64,000 bases of DNA from Cribrihabitans_A neustonicus (GTDB lineage: Bacteria; Pseudomonadota; Alphaproteobacteria; Rhodobacterales; Rhodobacteraceae), in contig NZ_JBMERQ010000014.1 in assembly GCF_048820895.1 (NCBI RefSeq), forward strand, positions 4,291-68,290, given 5' to 3'. The position numbers and the translations under genes were made by a program. Positions 44,140-52,965 of the stretch are shown in pieces (position 1 is the first letter of the stretch; every line of letters begins with the position of its first letter). Under the pieces are notes generated by a model that saw only the letters and a program-made list of their open reading frames with translations, was not told the DNA's origin and ran no database searches.

Positions 44140-46656
44140 ATGGCAGAAAATGGGACTCTCCGGTTTCAGGTCGGGGGTATGAGCTGCGCCTCATGTGCGG
44201 GTCGCGTGGAGCGGGCGCTCAAGGCTGTGCCGGAGGTGCGCGAAGCGGCGGTCAATCTGGCGGGTGAAACCGTGCAGGTGAGCCACGATGGCGCGGCTAC
44301 GGCGGCGCAGCTTGCTGCCGTTCTCGCGGAGGCCGGATATCCGGTTGCGGATGCCAGCGTGAAACTGGAGATCCGCAACATGAGCTGCGCTTCTTGCGTG
44401 GGCCGGGTCGAGCGCGCGCTGGCAGCGGGCGCCGGGGTCCTGGAAGCTTCGGTGAACCTCGCGGATGAGAGCGCCACCGTGCGCTACGCCGCGGGCCTTG
44501 CCACCCCGCAGGAGATCGCTGCGCTGGCGACCGAGGCGGGCTATCCGGCTGAGGTCAGGTCGGAGACGGCAGCCCCGGGTGCTGCGGCGGACCGCAAGGC
44601 GGAGGAGACGCGCGAGCTCGCCCGGCGCACGCTGGTCGCGGCGGTTCTGGCGCTTCCGGTCTTTGTGCTTGAAATGGGCAGCCACGTGATTCCGGGCATG
44701 CATATGCTGGTGGCGCAGACAATCGGCACGCAGACGAGTCATATCCTGCAATTCCTGCTGACGTCGCTGGTCCTCTTTGGCCCCGGGTTGCAGTTCTACA
44801 CCCGCGGCTTCCCGGCGCTTTTTAAGGGGGCGCCGGACATGAACTCGCTGGTAGCGCTTGGCACATCGGCGGCCTATGGCTTTTCGCTGGTCTCGACCTT
44901 CGCGCCGGGCGTGCTGCCCGAAGGCACGGCCAACGTCTATTTCGAGGCCGCGGCCGTTATCGTTGTGCTGATCCTGCTGGGCCGGATGCTGGAGGCCCGT
45001 GCCAAGGGCCGCACCGGCGCGGCGATTCGCAAGCTGGCCGGGCTGCGTGCCAAGACCGCCCGGGTGGAGCGGGACGGACAGATTCAGGATCGCCCGGTCG
45101 ATGAAATCGTGGCGGGCGACATCATCCATGTCCGCCCGGGCGAGAAGATCGCCACTGACGGCGTGGTGCTGAGCGGCGGCTCCTACGTGGATGAGAGCAT
45201 GATCACCGGCGAACCGGTGCCGGTGCAGAAAAGCGAAGGAGCGCAGGTGGTTGGCGCAACCGTCAACGGCACCGGCGCGCTTATAGTACGGGCCGAGAAG
45301 GTGGGCAGCGACACGATGCTCGCGCAGATCATCCGCATGGTCGAGGAGGCTCAGGGCGCGAAGCTGCCAATTCAGTCTCTGGTGGACCGCATTACCGCCT
45401 GGTTCGTGCCCGCGGTTATGGCGGTTGCGGCGCTGACGGTGCTGCTTTGGGTGCTGTTCGGGCCGGAGCCGGCGCTGAGCCTTGCGCTGATTGCCGGGGT
45501 GGCGGTGCTGATCATCGCTTGTCCGTGCGCAATGGGCCTGGCCACGCCGACCTCGATCATGGTGGGCACTGGCCGCGCGGCGGAGATGGGTGTGCTCTTC
45601 CGCAAGGGCGATGCGCTGCAGCAGCTTCAGGAAAGCGCCGTGGTGGCTTTTGACAAGACCGGGACGCTGACCGCGGGCAAGCCTGCCCTGACCGATCTCA
45701 TCGCCGCGGCGGACCGCTCCGAAGAGGAGGTGCTGCGCGTGGTTGCGGCGGTGGAGAGCCGCTCGGAGCACCCTATTGCCCGCGCCATCGTGGAAGCCGC
45801 CGGGAGCCGCGGGATCGATTTGCCCGAGGTGGAGGATTTCGACTCGATTACCGGATACGGGGTACGGGCTACTGTGGAAGGCAGGAGGCTGCTGGTTGGC
45901 GCCGACAGGCTGATGGCACGCGAAGGTATCGAGCTTGGCAGGCTGGCAGAGCAGGGTGCCAGCTTGGCCGGACAGGGGCGGACGCCGCTTTATGCGGCCA
46001 TTGATGGCACGGTTGCCGCGGTTATCGCCGTTGCCGATCCGGTTAAACCCGCGACGCCGGGCGCGATCAAGGCGCTGCACGATCTGGGGTTGAAGGTCGC
46101 GATGATCACCGGCGACAACGCCGCGACGGCCCGCGCCATTGCCGACAAGCTGGGCATCGACCACGTGGTGGCCGAGGTGCTGCCCGAGGGCAAGGTCGCC
46201 GCGCTGGAGGAACTTCGCGCCGGCGGCGGCAAATTGGCCTTTGTCGGAGACGGCATCAACGACGCGCCCGCGCTCGCGGCCGCGGACGTGGGGATTGCCA
46301 TCGGAACCGGCACAGATGTGGCGATCGAGACCGCGGATGTGGTGCTGATGTCGGGCGAGTTGAGCGGCGTGGTCAACGCCATCCACGTCAGCCAGCGCAG
46401 CATGCGCAACATCCGGGAGAACCTGTTCTGGGCCTTCGGCTACAATGTTTTGCTGATCCCGGTCGCGGCCGGCGCGCTCTACCCCTTTGGCGGACAGCTG
46501 CTGTCGCCGGTACTGGCCGCAGGCGCGATGGCGCTTTCCAGCGTTTTCGTCCTGAGCAACGCACTGCGGCTGCGCTGGATGCGTCCTGTCTTGGCCCGGC
46601 CCGAGACGGAGAATGCGGCCCGCCAGGCGGGCTTGCGCCCAAGCCCCGCTGAATAA
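44140..46656 (+). CDS. copA: copper-exporting P1B-type ATPase
   Basis: 838 residues. Two N-terminal heavy-metal-associated domains each carry MSCASC (about residues 12 and 79). The transmembrane part has the CPC motif in IIACPCAMGLATPTS, and the catalytic domains have DKTGTLTAGKP (phosphorylated aspartate), SEHPIARAI and GDGINDAPALAAADVGIAIG, and MSGELSGVVNAI. It pumps Cu(I) out of the cytoplasm. The start at 44140 is the ATG just before the first metal-binding domain. It has its own CueR-type promoter and is followed by cueR. Confidence 0.95.
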   Translation: MAENGTLRFQVGGMSCASCAGRVERALKAVPEVREAAVNLAGETVQVSHDGAATAAQLAAVLAEAGYPVADASVKLEIRNMSCASCVGRVERALAAGAGVLEASVNLADESATVRYAAGLATPQEIAALATEAGYPAEVRSETAAPGAAADRKAEETRELARRTLVAAVLALPVFVLEMGSHVIPGMHMLVAQTIGTQTSHILQFLLTSLVLFGPGLQFYTRGFPALFKGAPDMNSLVALGTSAAYGFSLVSTFAPGVLPEGTANVYFEAAAVIVVLILLGRMLEARAKGRTGAAIRKLAGLRAKTARVERDGQIQDRPVDEIVAGDIIHVRPGEKIATDGVVLSGGSYVDESMITGEPVPVQKSEGAQVVGATVNGTGALIVRAEKVGSDTMLAQIIRMVEEAQGAKLPIQSLVDRITAWFVPAVMAVAALTVLLWVLFGPEPALSLALIAGVAVLIIACPCAMGLATPTSIMVGTGRAAEMGVLFRKGDALQQLQESAVVAFDKTGTLTAGKPALTDLIAAADRSEEEVLRVVAAVESRSEHPIARAIVEAAGSRGIDLPEVEDFDSITGYGVRATVEGRRLLVGADRLMAREGIELGRLAEQGASLAGQGRTPLYAAIDGTVAAVIAVADPVKPATPGAIKALHDLGLKVAMITGDNAATARAIADKLGIDHVVAEVLPEGKVAALEELRAGGGKLAFVGDGINDAPALAAADVGIAIGTGTDVAIETADVVLMSGELSGVVNAIHVSQRSMRNIRENLFWAFGYNVLLIPVAAGALYPFGGQLLSPVLAAGAMALSSVFVLSNALRLRWMRPVLARPETENAARQAGLRPSPAE

Positions 46657-46677
46657 GCCGCAGGAAAGGAGAGAGCA

Positions 46678-47079
46678 ATGAATATTGGTGACGTGTCCAA
46701 ACGGTCCGGGCTGCCGGCCAAGACCATCCGCTACTACGAGGACATCGGTTTCATCCGGCCCCGCCGCGGCACTAACGGCTACCGGGCCTTCGACGAGAAG
46801 GAGCTGCACCGGCTGGTCTTCATCGGCCGTGCACGGTCGCTCGGCTTTTCCATCGAGGACTGCCGCCACCTGCTGGCACTTTACGACGACAAGACCCGTG
46901 CCAGTGCCGATGTGAAGCAGGTGGCGGAGCAGACACTGGAGGAGATCGACGCCAAGATCGCAGGGCTCAAGGAAATGCGCGCGACGCTGGCCTCTCTGGT
47001 TGAGAAATGCGCAGGCGACGAGCGGCCCGATTGCCCGATCCTGGAGATACTCACAGTGTCGCCGCGCTTGAGCAGCTGA
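46678..47079 (+). CDS. cueR: copper-responsive MerR-family regulator CueR
   Basis: 133 residues. The MerR helix-turn-helix MNIGDVSKRSGLPAKTIRYY is followed by GFIRPRRGTNGYR and a dimerisation helix. The C-terminal metal loop has two cysteines seven residues apart (KCAGDERPDCPIL), the copper-sensing arrangement of CueR. It is encoded 21 bp after copA and should activate the 19-bp-spacer promoter upstream of that gene. Confidence 0.92.
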   Translation: MNIGDVSKRSGLPAKTIRYYEDIGFIRPRRGTNGYRAFDEKELHRLVFIGRARSLGFSIEDCRHLLALYDDKTRASADVKQVAEQTLEEIDAKIAGLKEMRATLASLVEKCAGDERPDCPILEILTVSPRLSS

Positions 47080-47086
47080 CCGGGGC

Positions 47087-47109
47087 GCGGGCGGTCTTCA
47101 GCCGCCCGC
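47087..47109. terminator. hairpin between convergent cueR and LysR genes
   Basis: GCGGGCGG and CCGCCCGC form an 8-bp stem with a seven-base loop in the 18 bp between the two stop codons and the last codons of the LysR gene. There is no T-run, so its role as a terminator is uncertain. Confidence 0.35.
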
Positions 47110-48015
47110 CTCGCTGCGGCGGAACGCTGCCAGCCCGTGTTTCACCGCATAGTCCACGAACAGTCGGATCTTTGGATCCTGCAGCTTTCGGTGCGGATAG
47201 AGGCAGCCGAAAACGGTGGAAACCGGCGGCGTCTGAGGCAGCACCTCGACCAGACTCCCATCGCGCAGATGCGCGGCAACGTCGAAGCGCGGCTTGTTGA
47301 CAATGCCGCGCCCGTCCAGCGCCCAGGCCGTCAGAACGTCGCTGTCATCGGCATCATACTTGCCCGAAACCTCAAACTTGCGCGGCCCGTCTGCGGTTTC
47401 CAGCATCCAGAAATACTCCGGCGACCGCGGATAACGCAGCAGCAGGCAGTTGTGGCGTCCGATCAGATCCTCTGGCACCTGCGGCGTGCCGCAGCGCTCC
47501 AGATAGCTGGGCGCTGCACAAAGCACGCGGGCGCAATCGGAGATCTTGCGCATCTTCAGGTTTGAATCATGCGGCACCCCGATAAAGAAAGCCACGTCCA
47601 GCCCGTCGGCCAGTATGTCCACCTTGCGGTCCGACATCCGCATGCGGATTTCGGTGGCGGGGTAGTCCTCGACAAAGCCAGGCACCAGCGGGGCGATGAT
47701 ACGGCGTCCGACGCCCAGCGGCGCTGTGACCCGGATCACGCCGCGCGGCGCTTCGGAGAAATGCGCCACCACCGATTCGGCGTCCTCGATCGATTCGAGC
47801 ACCTTCTTGGCCTCGGCATAGAACAGTTTTCCCACCTCGGTCGGCGTCAGCGAGCGGGTGGTGCGGTTGAACAGTCGCACGCCCAAGTGCTTCTCAAGCT
47901 CCTTGATGCGCTTGCTGGCAACCGCCGGCGTCAGCCGCAGGTCGCGCCCGCCCGAGGTGATGCTGCCCAGCTCGACAACCCGGGTGAAAACCCTGAGCGA
48001 CTCCAGATATGACAT
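47098..48015 (-). CDS. LysR-family regulator divergent from xdhA
   Basis: 305 residues. Helix-turn-helix in LGSITSGGRDLRLTPAVASKRIKELEKHL, effector domain from about 90 with APLGVGRRIIAPLVPGF and SDRKVDILADGLDVAFFIG. It is a close paralogue of the LysR protein at 57992-58900 (shared APLGVG, SDRK, GLDxAFF, DCxRVLCAAP blocks). It is divergent from xdhABC with a 228-bp gap that includes a TTTCA-N9-TGAAA palindrome, so it most likely controls purine breakdown. Confidence 0.88.
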   Translation of the reverse strand: MSYLESLRVFTRVVELGSITSGGRDLRLTPAVASKRIKELEKHLGVRLFNRTTRSLTPTEVGKLFYAEAKKVLESIEDAESVVAHFSEAPRGVIRVTAPLGVGRRIIAPLVPGFVEDYPATEIRMRMSDRKVDILADGLDVAFFIGVPHDSNLKMRKISDCARVLCAAPSYLERCGTPQVPEDLIGRHNCLLLRYPRSPEYFWMLETADGPRKFEVSGKYDADDSDVLTAWALDGRGIVNKPRFDVAAHLRDGSLVEVLPQTPPVSTVFGCLYPHRKLQDPKIRLFVDYAVKHGLAAFRRSEAGG

Positions 48016-48129
48016 GGTTAACGGTCCTTTAGCTGCCCGGCGGAGGTGCGGCGGAGGCCCGGACGCAAGGGCTTTGCAGGCGATTCCGCCCCAGCCTTGC
48101 GCCGGTTAGGCACTTTCTAGCTTATCCAT

Positions 48130-48148
48130 TTTCAACACGGTGTTGAAA
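48130..48148. promoter_or_regulatory. perfect 19-bp palindrome, LysR operator candidate for xdhA
   Basis: TTTCAACACGGTGTTGAAA: two 9-bp arms around one G, 96 bp upstream of xdhA and 115 bp upstream of the divergent LysR gene. It has TTTCA-N9-TGAAA form, shared with the site upstream of puuE. Confidence 0.72.
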
Positions 48149-48243
48149 GCATTTCGCGAATGCAGCCATTAATCGTGGCAGTCAGACAGGGTAAAAACAC
48201 CGCAACAGATAAAGTTGCTGTCCAGCGACTACTTGGAGGCCAG

Positions 48244-49707
48244 ATGGAACACCAAAACGACATTCGCTTTCTGCTGAACGGGCAGGAGGTCACGGTGCGC
48301 GACGTGCCTGCCACCCAAACATTGCTGGATTACCTGCGGCTCGACAAGCGCCTGACCGGCACCAAGGAAGGCTGCGCCGAGGGCGATTGCGGCGCCTGTA
48401 CGGTTCTGGTCGGACGGTTGCATCAGGGTGGCTTGCGCTATGAGGCAGTGAACGCCTGCATCCGCTTCCTGGCGTCACTGAACGGCTGCCACGTTGTCAC
48501 GATTGAGCACCTCTCGGGCCCGAGCGGGCGGCTGCACCCGGTGCAGCAGGCAATGGTCGAATATCACGGCAGCCAGTGCGGCTTCTGCACGCCGGGCTTC
48601 GTGATGTCGCTCTACGCGCTGTGGATGGAGAAGCCGCAGCCTACTGAGGCCGAGGTGGAGACCGCCGTGCAGGGGAACCTTTGCCGCTGCACCGGCTATG
48701 CCCCGATCGTACGGGCGGCGCTGGCGGTGAATGAATACGGCACCCCAGCCAATGACTACCTGAACACCGAGCGGGCGGCGCTCACCGCGCGGCTGGAGGC
48801 GCTGCAGCCCGCGGCCCGAGTAGTGACCGGCCCGGAGGACGACCGAGCGATCCTTCCCAAGGACGTGGCCGATCTGGCCCGGGTGCTGGCGGAGAACCCC
48901 GAAGCGACGATCGTGGCGGGCTCCACCGATGTGGGCCTGTGGGTCACCAAATTCATGCGCCCGATCTCTCCGGTGGTGTTTGTCACCCATCTGGAAGAGC
49001 TGAAGGACGTCGAGCTGACGGACGATGCGCTGACCATCGGCGCTGGCGTGACCTATACCGAGAGCGAAGCAGCGATCCGAGAGGCCTTTCCGCATCTGCG
49101 CGAATTCTGGGACCGCATTGCAGGCTGGCAGGTGCGCAACATGGGCACCATCGGCGGCAATATCGCCAACGGCTCGCCCATTGGGGACACGCCGCCGGTG
49201 CTGATCGCTTTGGGCGCCGAGGTGACCCTGCAGAAACAGGGCGGCAGCCGTACCCTGCCGCTGGAAAAGTTTTTCATCGACTACGGCAAGCAAGACCGCG
49301 AACCCGGCGATTTCGTCGCCTCGATCCGCATCCCGCGCCGCAAGGAAGGGCAGATCGACGCCGCCTACAAAATCTCCAAGCGCCGGGACGAGGATATTTC
49401 CTCGGTTGCTGCGGGCATCAGCGTGACCGTGGCTGATGGTGTGATAACAGGCGCCCGCATCGCCTTCGGCGGCATGGCGGCGACGCCGAAACGCGCCACG
49501 GCGGCCGAGGCGGCGCTCATCGGCCAAACTTGGAGCGACGCGGCATTCGACGCGGCGGCCGAGGCCATGTCCCGCGACTTCCGCCCGCTCACCGATTGGC
49601 GCGCCTCGGCGGAGTACCGGATGCTGGCCGCCAGGAACCTGCTGCGCCGCTTCTGTCTGGAACATGGCGGCACCGCCGCCGGGCCGGTCCGGCTGGCCAT
49701 CGCGTAA
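48244..49707 (+). CDS. xdhA: xanthine dehydrogenase small subunit (Fe-S and FAD)
   Basis: 487 residues. The N-terminal two-[2Fe-2S] region has GCAEGDCGACTVLVG, CGFCTPGFVM and GNLCRCTGY; the FAD domain (about 200-370) has VAGSTDVGLWVTK and NMGTIGGNIANGSPIGDTPP, and the CO dehydrogenase flavoprotein C-terminal domain follows. It passes electrons from the Mo site to NAD. The start at 48244 has GGAGG five bases before the ATG. It is the first gene of xdhABC, which oxidises hypoxanthine and xanthine to urate. Confidence 0.95.
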   Translation: MEHQNDIRFLLNGQEVTVRDVPATQTLLDYLRLDKRLTGTKEGCAEGDCGACTVLVGRLHQGGLRYEAVNACIRFLASLNGCHVVTIEHLSGPSGRLHPVQQAMVEYHGSQCGFCTPGFVMSLYALWMEKPQPTEAEVETAVQGNLCRCTGYAPIVRAALAVNEYGTPANDYLNTERAALTARLEALQPAARVVTGPEDDRAILPKDVADLARVLAENPEATIVAGSTDVGLWVTKFMRPISPVVFVTHLEELKDVELTDDALTIGAGVTYTESEAAIREAFPHLREFWDRIAGWQVRNMGTIGGNIANGSPIGDTPPVLIALGAEVTLQKQGGSRTLPLEKFFIDYGKQDREPGDFVASIRIPRRKEGQIDAAYKISKRRDEDISSVAAGISVTVADGVITGARIAFGGMAATPKRATAAEAALIGQTWSDAAFDAAAEAMSRDFRPLTDWRASAEYRMLAARNLLRRFCLEHGGTAAGPVRLAIA

Positions 49708-49719
49708 GGGAACGATCAG

Positions 49720-52038
49720 ATGAAAGACCATCAGACCATCAGCGGCGCCGTACATCTGGACCGCCAGCACGACAGCGCGATTAAGCATGTGACTGGCCGC
49801 GCCGAATACACCGACGACATCGCCGAGCCGCAGGGCACGCTGCACGCCTACCTGGGTGTGTCGACCGTGGCGCATGGGCGGATCATCAGCATGGACCTTT
49901 CCGCGGTGCGTGCAGCATCTGGGGTGGTCGACGTGCTGACCGCCGATGACGTGCCGGGCGTTAACGACATCAGTCCCACCGGCAAAAATGATGAGCCGGT
50001 TTTCCCTACCGAGAAAGTGGAGTTCCACGGCCAGCCGGTGTTTGCCGTGGTAGCCGAGACCCGCGACGCGGCGCGCCGTGCGGCAGAGCTTGCCAATATC
50101 GAATACGAGGTGCTTCCCCACGCGCTCGGCCCGATCGAGGCGCAGGAAGCAGGCTACCCGCATATCACCGACCCTCTGAAATTGGAGCGCGGCAACGTGG
50201 CCGAGGGCCAGGCTGCGGCCGAGCACCGGCTGAAGGGCCGGATCACCATCGGCGGCCAGGACCACATGTATCTGGAAGGCCACATCGCCTTTGCCATCCC
50301 GGGCGAGGACGAGGATGTGACGGTGCATTGCTCCACCCAGCACCCTAGCGAGGCGCAGCATATGGTGGCGCATGTCCTGGGCGTGGCTAACAACGCCGTT
50401 ACGGTCAACGTGCGCCGCATGGGCGGCGGCTTTGGCGGCAAGGAAAGCCAGATGAACCTGTTCTGCGCCGTGGCTGCGATTGCCGCGAAGAAGCTAAACC
50501 GCGCGGTGAAGATCCGCCCGGACCGCGACCAGGACATGACTGCCACCGGCAAGCGCCACGACTTCGTGGTGGACTATGACGTCGCTTTCGACGGCACCGG
50601 CCGCATCCAGGCGGTCGAGAGCGCCTTTGCCGCGCGCTGCGGCTATTCCTCGGACCTGTCGGGGCCGGTCACGGACCGCGCGCTGTTCCATGCGGATAAC
50701 GCCTATTTCTACCCGCATGTGCGGCTTGAAAGCCACCCGATGAAGACCAACACCGTCTCCAACACCGCCTTCCGCGGGTTTGGCGGCCCGCAGGGTGTGG
50801 TCGCGGCGGAGCGGATGATCGAGGAGATCGCCTACGCGCTTGGCAAGGACCCGCTGGATGTGCGCAAGGCCAACTTCTATGGCGAGGAAGGCCGGGACCT
50901 CACGCCTTACCATCAGAAGGTGGAGGACAATATCCTCGACCGGCTGATCGGTGAGCTGGAGGACAGCGCCGAGTACCGCAAGCGCCGGGAAGAGATCATC
51001 GCCTTCAACAAGCAGTCGAAGATCATCAAGAAGGGCATCGCGCTCACCCCGGTGAAATTCGGCATCTCCTTCACCGCGACCTGGTACAACCAGGCGGGGT
51101 CGCTGATTCATGTCTACAACGACGGTTCGATCCACCTGAACCACGGCGGCACCGAGATGGGGCAGGGCCTCAACACCAAGGTGGCGCAGGTGGTGGCCGA
51201 TGCCTTCCAGGTGGATTTCGAACGCATCAAGATCACCAAGACCACGACCGAAAAGGTCCCGAACACCTCCGCTACCGCGGCGTCTTCGGGCTCCGATCTG
51301 AACGGCATGGCAGCGCTGGACGCGGCCGAGCAGATCAAGGCGCGGCTGGTCGCCTTCGCGGCGGAGAAATACGGCGTTGCCGAGGATGCGGTGGAGTTCC
51401 GCGCCAATACCGTCTGGGCGGGCGAAACCGCGGTGCCTTTCGACAGGCTGGTGAAAGAGGCCTACATGGCCCGCGTGCACCTGTCTGCGGCGGGCTTCTA
51501 CAAGACGCCCAAGATCCACTGGGACCGCGCGGCCGGCAAGGGGCGCCCGTTCTTTTACTACGCCTATGGCGCCTCCTGCTCGGAAGTGTCCGTCGATACG
51601 CTGACCGGGGAATACCGGGTCGAGCGCACCGACATCCTGCATGACGTGGGCCGCTCGCTGAATCCGGTGCTGGACAAGGGCCAGGTCGAGGGCGCCTTCA
51701 TCCAGGGCATGGGCTGGCTCACGACCGAGGAGCTGTGGTGGGACGGCGAAGGCCGCCTGCGCACCCATGCGCCTTCGACCTACAAGATCCCGCTGGCCTC
51801 CGACCGGCCGCGCGTCTTCAACGTCAATCTGGCGGAATGGTCGGTGAACAAGGAACGCACCATCAAACGCTCCAAGGCCGTCGGCGAGCCGCCCTTCATG
51901 CTCGGCATCTCAGTGTTCGAAGCGCTGTCGATGGCGGTGGCCAGCACCGCAGACTACAAGGTCTGCCCGCGGCTGGATGCGCCCGCGACGCCGGAGCGCG
52001 TGCTGCTGGCGATCGAAACCCTCAAAGGGCAGGGCTGA
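49720..52038 (+). CDS. xdhB: xanthine dehydrogenase large subunit (molybdopterin)
   Basis: 772 residues. The Mo-binding protein has GGQDHMYLEGH, RRMGGGFGGKESQ, AFRGFGGPQG, and ATAASSGSDLNGMAA in the expected order, with RVERTDILHDVGRSLNP and KAVGEPPFMLG near the C-terminus containing the catalytic glutamate. It hydroxylates hypoxanthine and xanthine. It is 12 bp after xdhA and 3 bp before xdhC. The molybdenum required probably enters through the modABC transporter of this window. Confidence 0.95.
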   Translation: MKDHQTISGAVHLDRQHDSAIKHVTGRAEYTDDIAEPQGTLHAYLGVSTVAHGRIISMDLSAVRAASGVVDVLTADDVPGVNDISPTGKNDEPVFPTEKVEFHGQPVFAVVAETRDAARRAAELANIEYEVLPHALGPIEAQEAGYPHITDPLKLERGNVAEGQAAAEHRLKGRITIGGQDHMYLEGHIAFAIPGEDEDVTVHCSTQHPSEAQHMVAHVLGVANNAVTVNVRRMGGGFGGKESQMNLFCAVAAIAAKKLNRAVKIRPDRDQDMTATGKRHDFVVDYDVAFDGTGRIQAVESAFAARCGYSSDLSGPVTDRALFHADNAYFYPHVRLESHPMKTNTVSNTAFRGFGGPQGVVAAERMIEEIAYALGKDPLDVRKANFYGEEGRDLTPYHQKVEDNILDRLIGELEDSAEYRKRREEIIAFNKQSKIIKKGIALTPVKFGISFTATWYNQAGSLIHVYNDGSIHLNHGGTEMGQGLNTKVAQVVADAFQVDFERIKITKTTTEKVPNTSATAASSGSDLNGMAALDAAEQIKARLVAFAAEKYGVAEDAVEFRANTVWAGETAVPFDRLVKEAYMARVHLSAAGFYKTPKIHWDRAAGKGRPFFYYAYGASCSEVSVDTLTGEYRVERTDILHDVGRSLNPVLDKGQVEGAFIQGMGWLTTEELWWDGEGRLRTHAPSTYKIPLASDRPRVFNVNLAEWSVNKERTIKRSKAVGEPPFMLGISVFEALSMAVASTADYKVCPRLDAPATPERVLLAIETLKGQG

Positions 52039-52041
52039 GCC

Positions 52042-52935
52042 ATGGCCCGCCGCCCCTCCCTGCAGGACTTTCTGGGCCGCCACGAGCAAGTGGTGCAGGT
52101 CCGCCTCACCCGCGTGCGGGGGTCTTCCCCGCGCGAGGCCGGTACCTGCATGTTCGTTGCGGCGGACGGCCTGTGGGGCACCATTGGCGGCGGCCAGCTG
52201 GAATACATCGCCATTGACCACGCCCGGCGGATGCTGGTGCAGGGTTTGGCGGCGGATACTCTCGACGTGCCGCTGGGGCCGGAAATTGGCCAGTGCTGCG
52301 GCGGCCGGGTGGAAATGTCGCTGGTGCAGATGTGTCAGGCGGACCGCGACGAAGCGGCAGCCCAGGCCCGGACCGAGGATCAGGCGCTGCCGCATGTCTA
52401 TGTGATGGGCGCCGGCCACGTCGGCCGGGCGCTGGCGGATCTGTTCCAGCACCTGCCGGTGCGCTGCATCCTGATCGACCAGCGCGCCGAAGAACTGGCC
52501 CTATGCCAGGCGGATGTGGAAATCCGCCAGAGCGCGATCCCCGAGATCGATATCGCCAATGCCCCTGCGGGCAGCGCCTTTATCGTGCTCACCCATGATC
52601 ACGCGCTCGACTTCCTGCTGGCCTCCGCTGCGTTGCAGCGCGGTGATGCGGGTTACGTCGGCCTGATCGGTTCGGCCACCAAGCGGGAGAAATTCCGCCG
52701 CTGGTGCCGGGACCATTGCGGCGGTCTGGGAACGGACCGTCTGATATGCCCCATCGGGGCAAGCGGCAGCCGCGACAAGCGGCCCAGCGTCATCGCAGCC
52801 TTCGTGGCAGCGGAAGTGATTGCTGATTTGACCTCTGAAACTGCCGCGACCGCCTCCGAAGGAGGCAACGACCTGCCCGGAGAGGGCAATCAACCGGGTG
52901 CGGAGGGAGAGCCGGCGGAGAATTCCGGCCGGTAA
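52042..52935 (+). CDS. xdhC: xanthine dehydrogenase accessory protein XdhC
   Basis: 297 residues. The N-terminal XdhC domain has VRLTRVRGSSPREAGTCMFV and EIGQCCGGRVEMS (the cysteine pair implicated in cofactor sulfuration), followed by a Rossmann domain with YVMGAGHVGRALADLF and GYVGLIGSATKREKFRR. It binds and protects molybdopterin cofactor and delivers it to XdhB. The C-terminal ~40 residues are acidic and Gly/Pro-rich, absent from many relatives. Confidence 0.92.
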   Translation: MARRPSLQDFLGRHEQVVQVRLTRVRGSSPREAGTCMFVAADGLWGTIGGGQLEYIAIDHARRMLVQGLAADTLDVPLGPEIGQCCGGRVEMSLVQMCQADRDEAAAQARTEDQALPHVYVMGAGHVGRALADLFQHLPVRCILIDQRAEELALCQADVEIRQSAIPEIDIANAPAGSAFIVLTHDHALDFLLASAALQRGDAGYVGLIGSATKREKFRRWCRDHCGGLGTDRLICPIGASGSRDKRPSVIAAFVAAEVIADLTSETAATASEGGNDLPGEGNQPGAEGEPAENSGR

Positions 52936-52965
52936 GACCGCATCCTCACAGAGGAGGAGGCCGCC

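Noticed and set aside
44191..46869. An 892-residue open frame on the minus strand
   Set aside because: Antisense shadow of copA; the plus strand has all P-type ATPase motifs.
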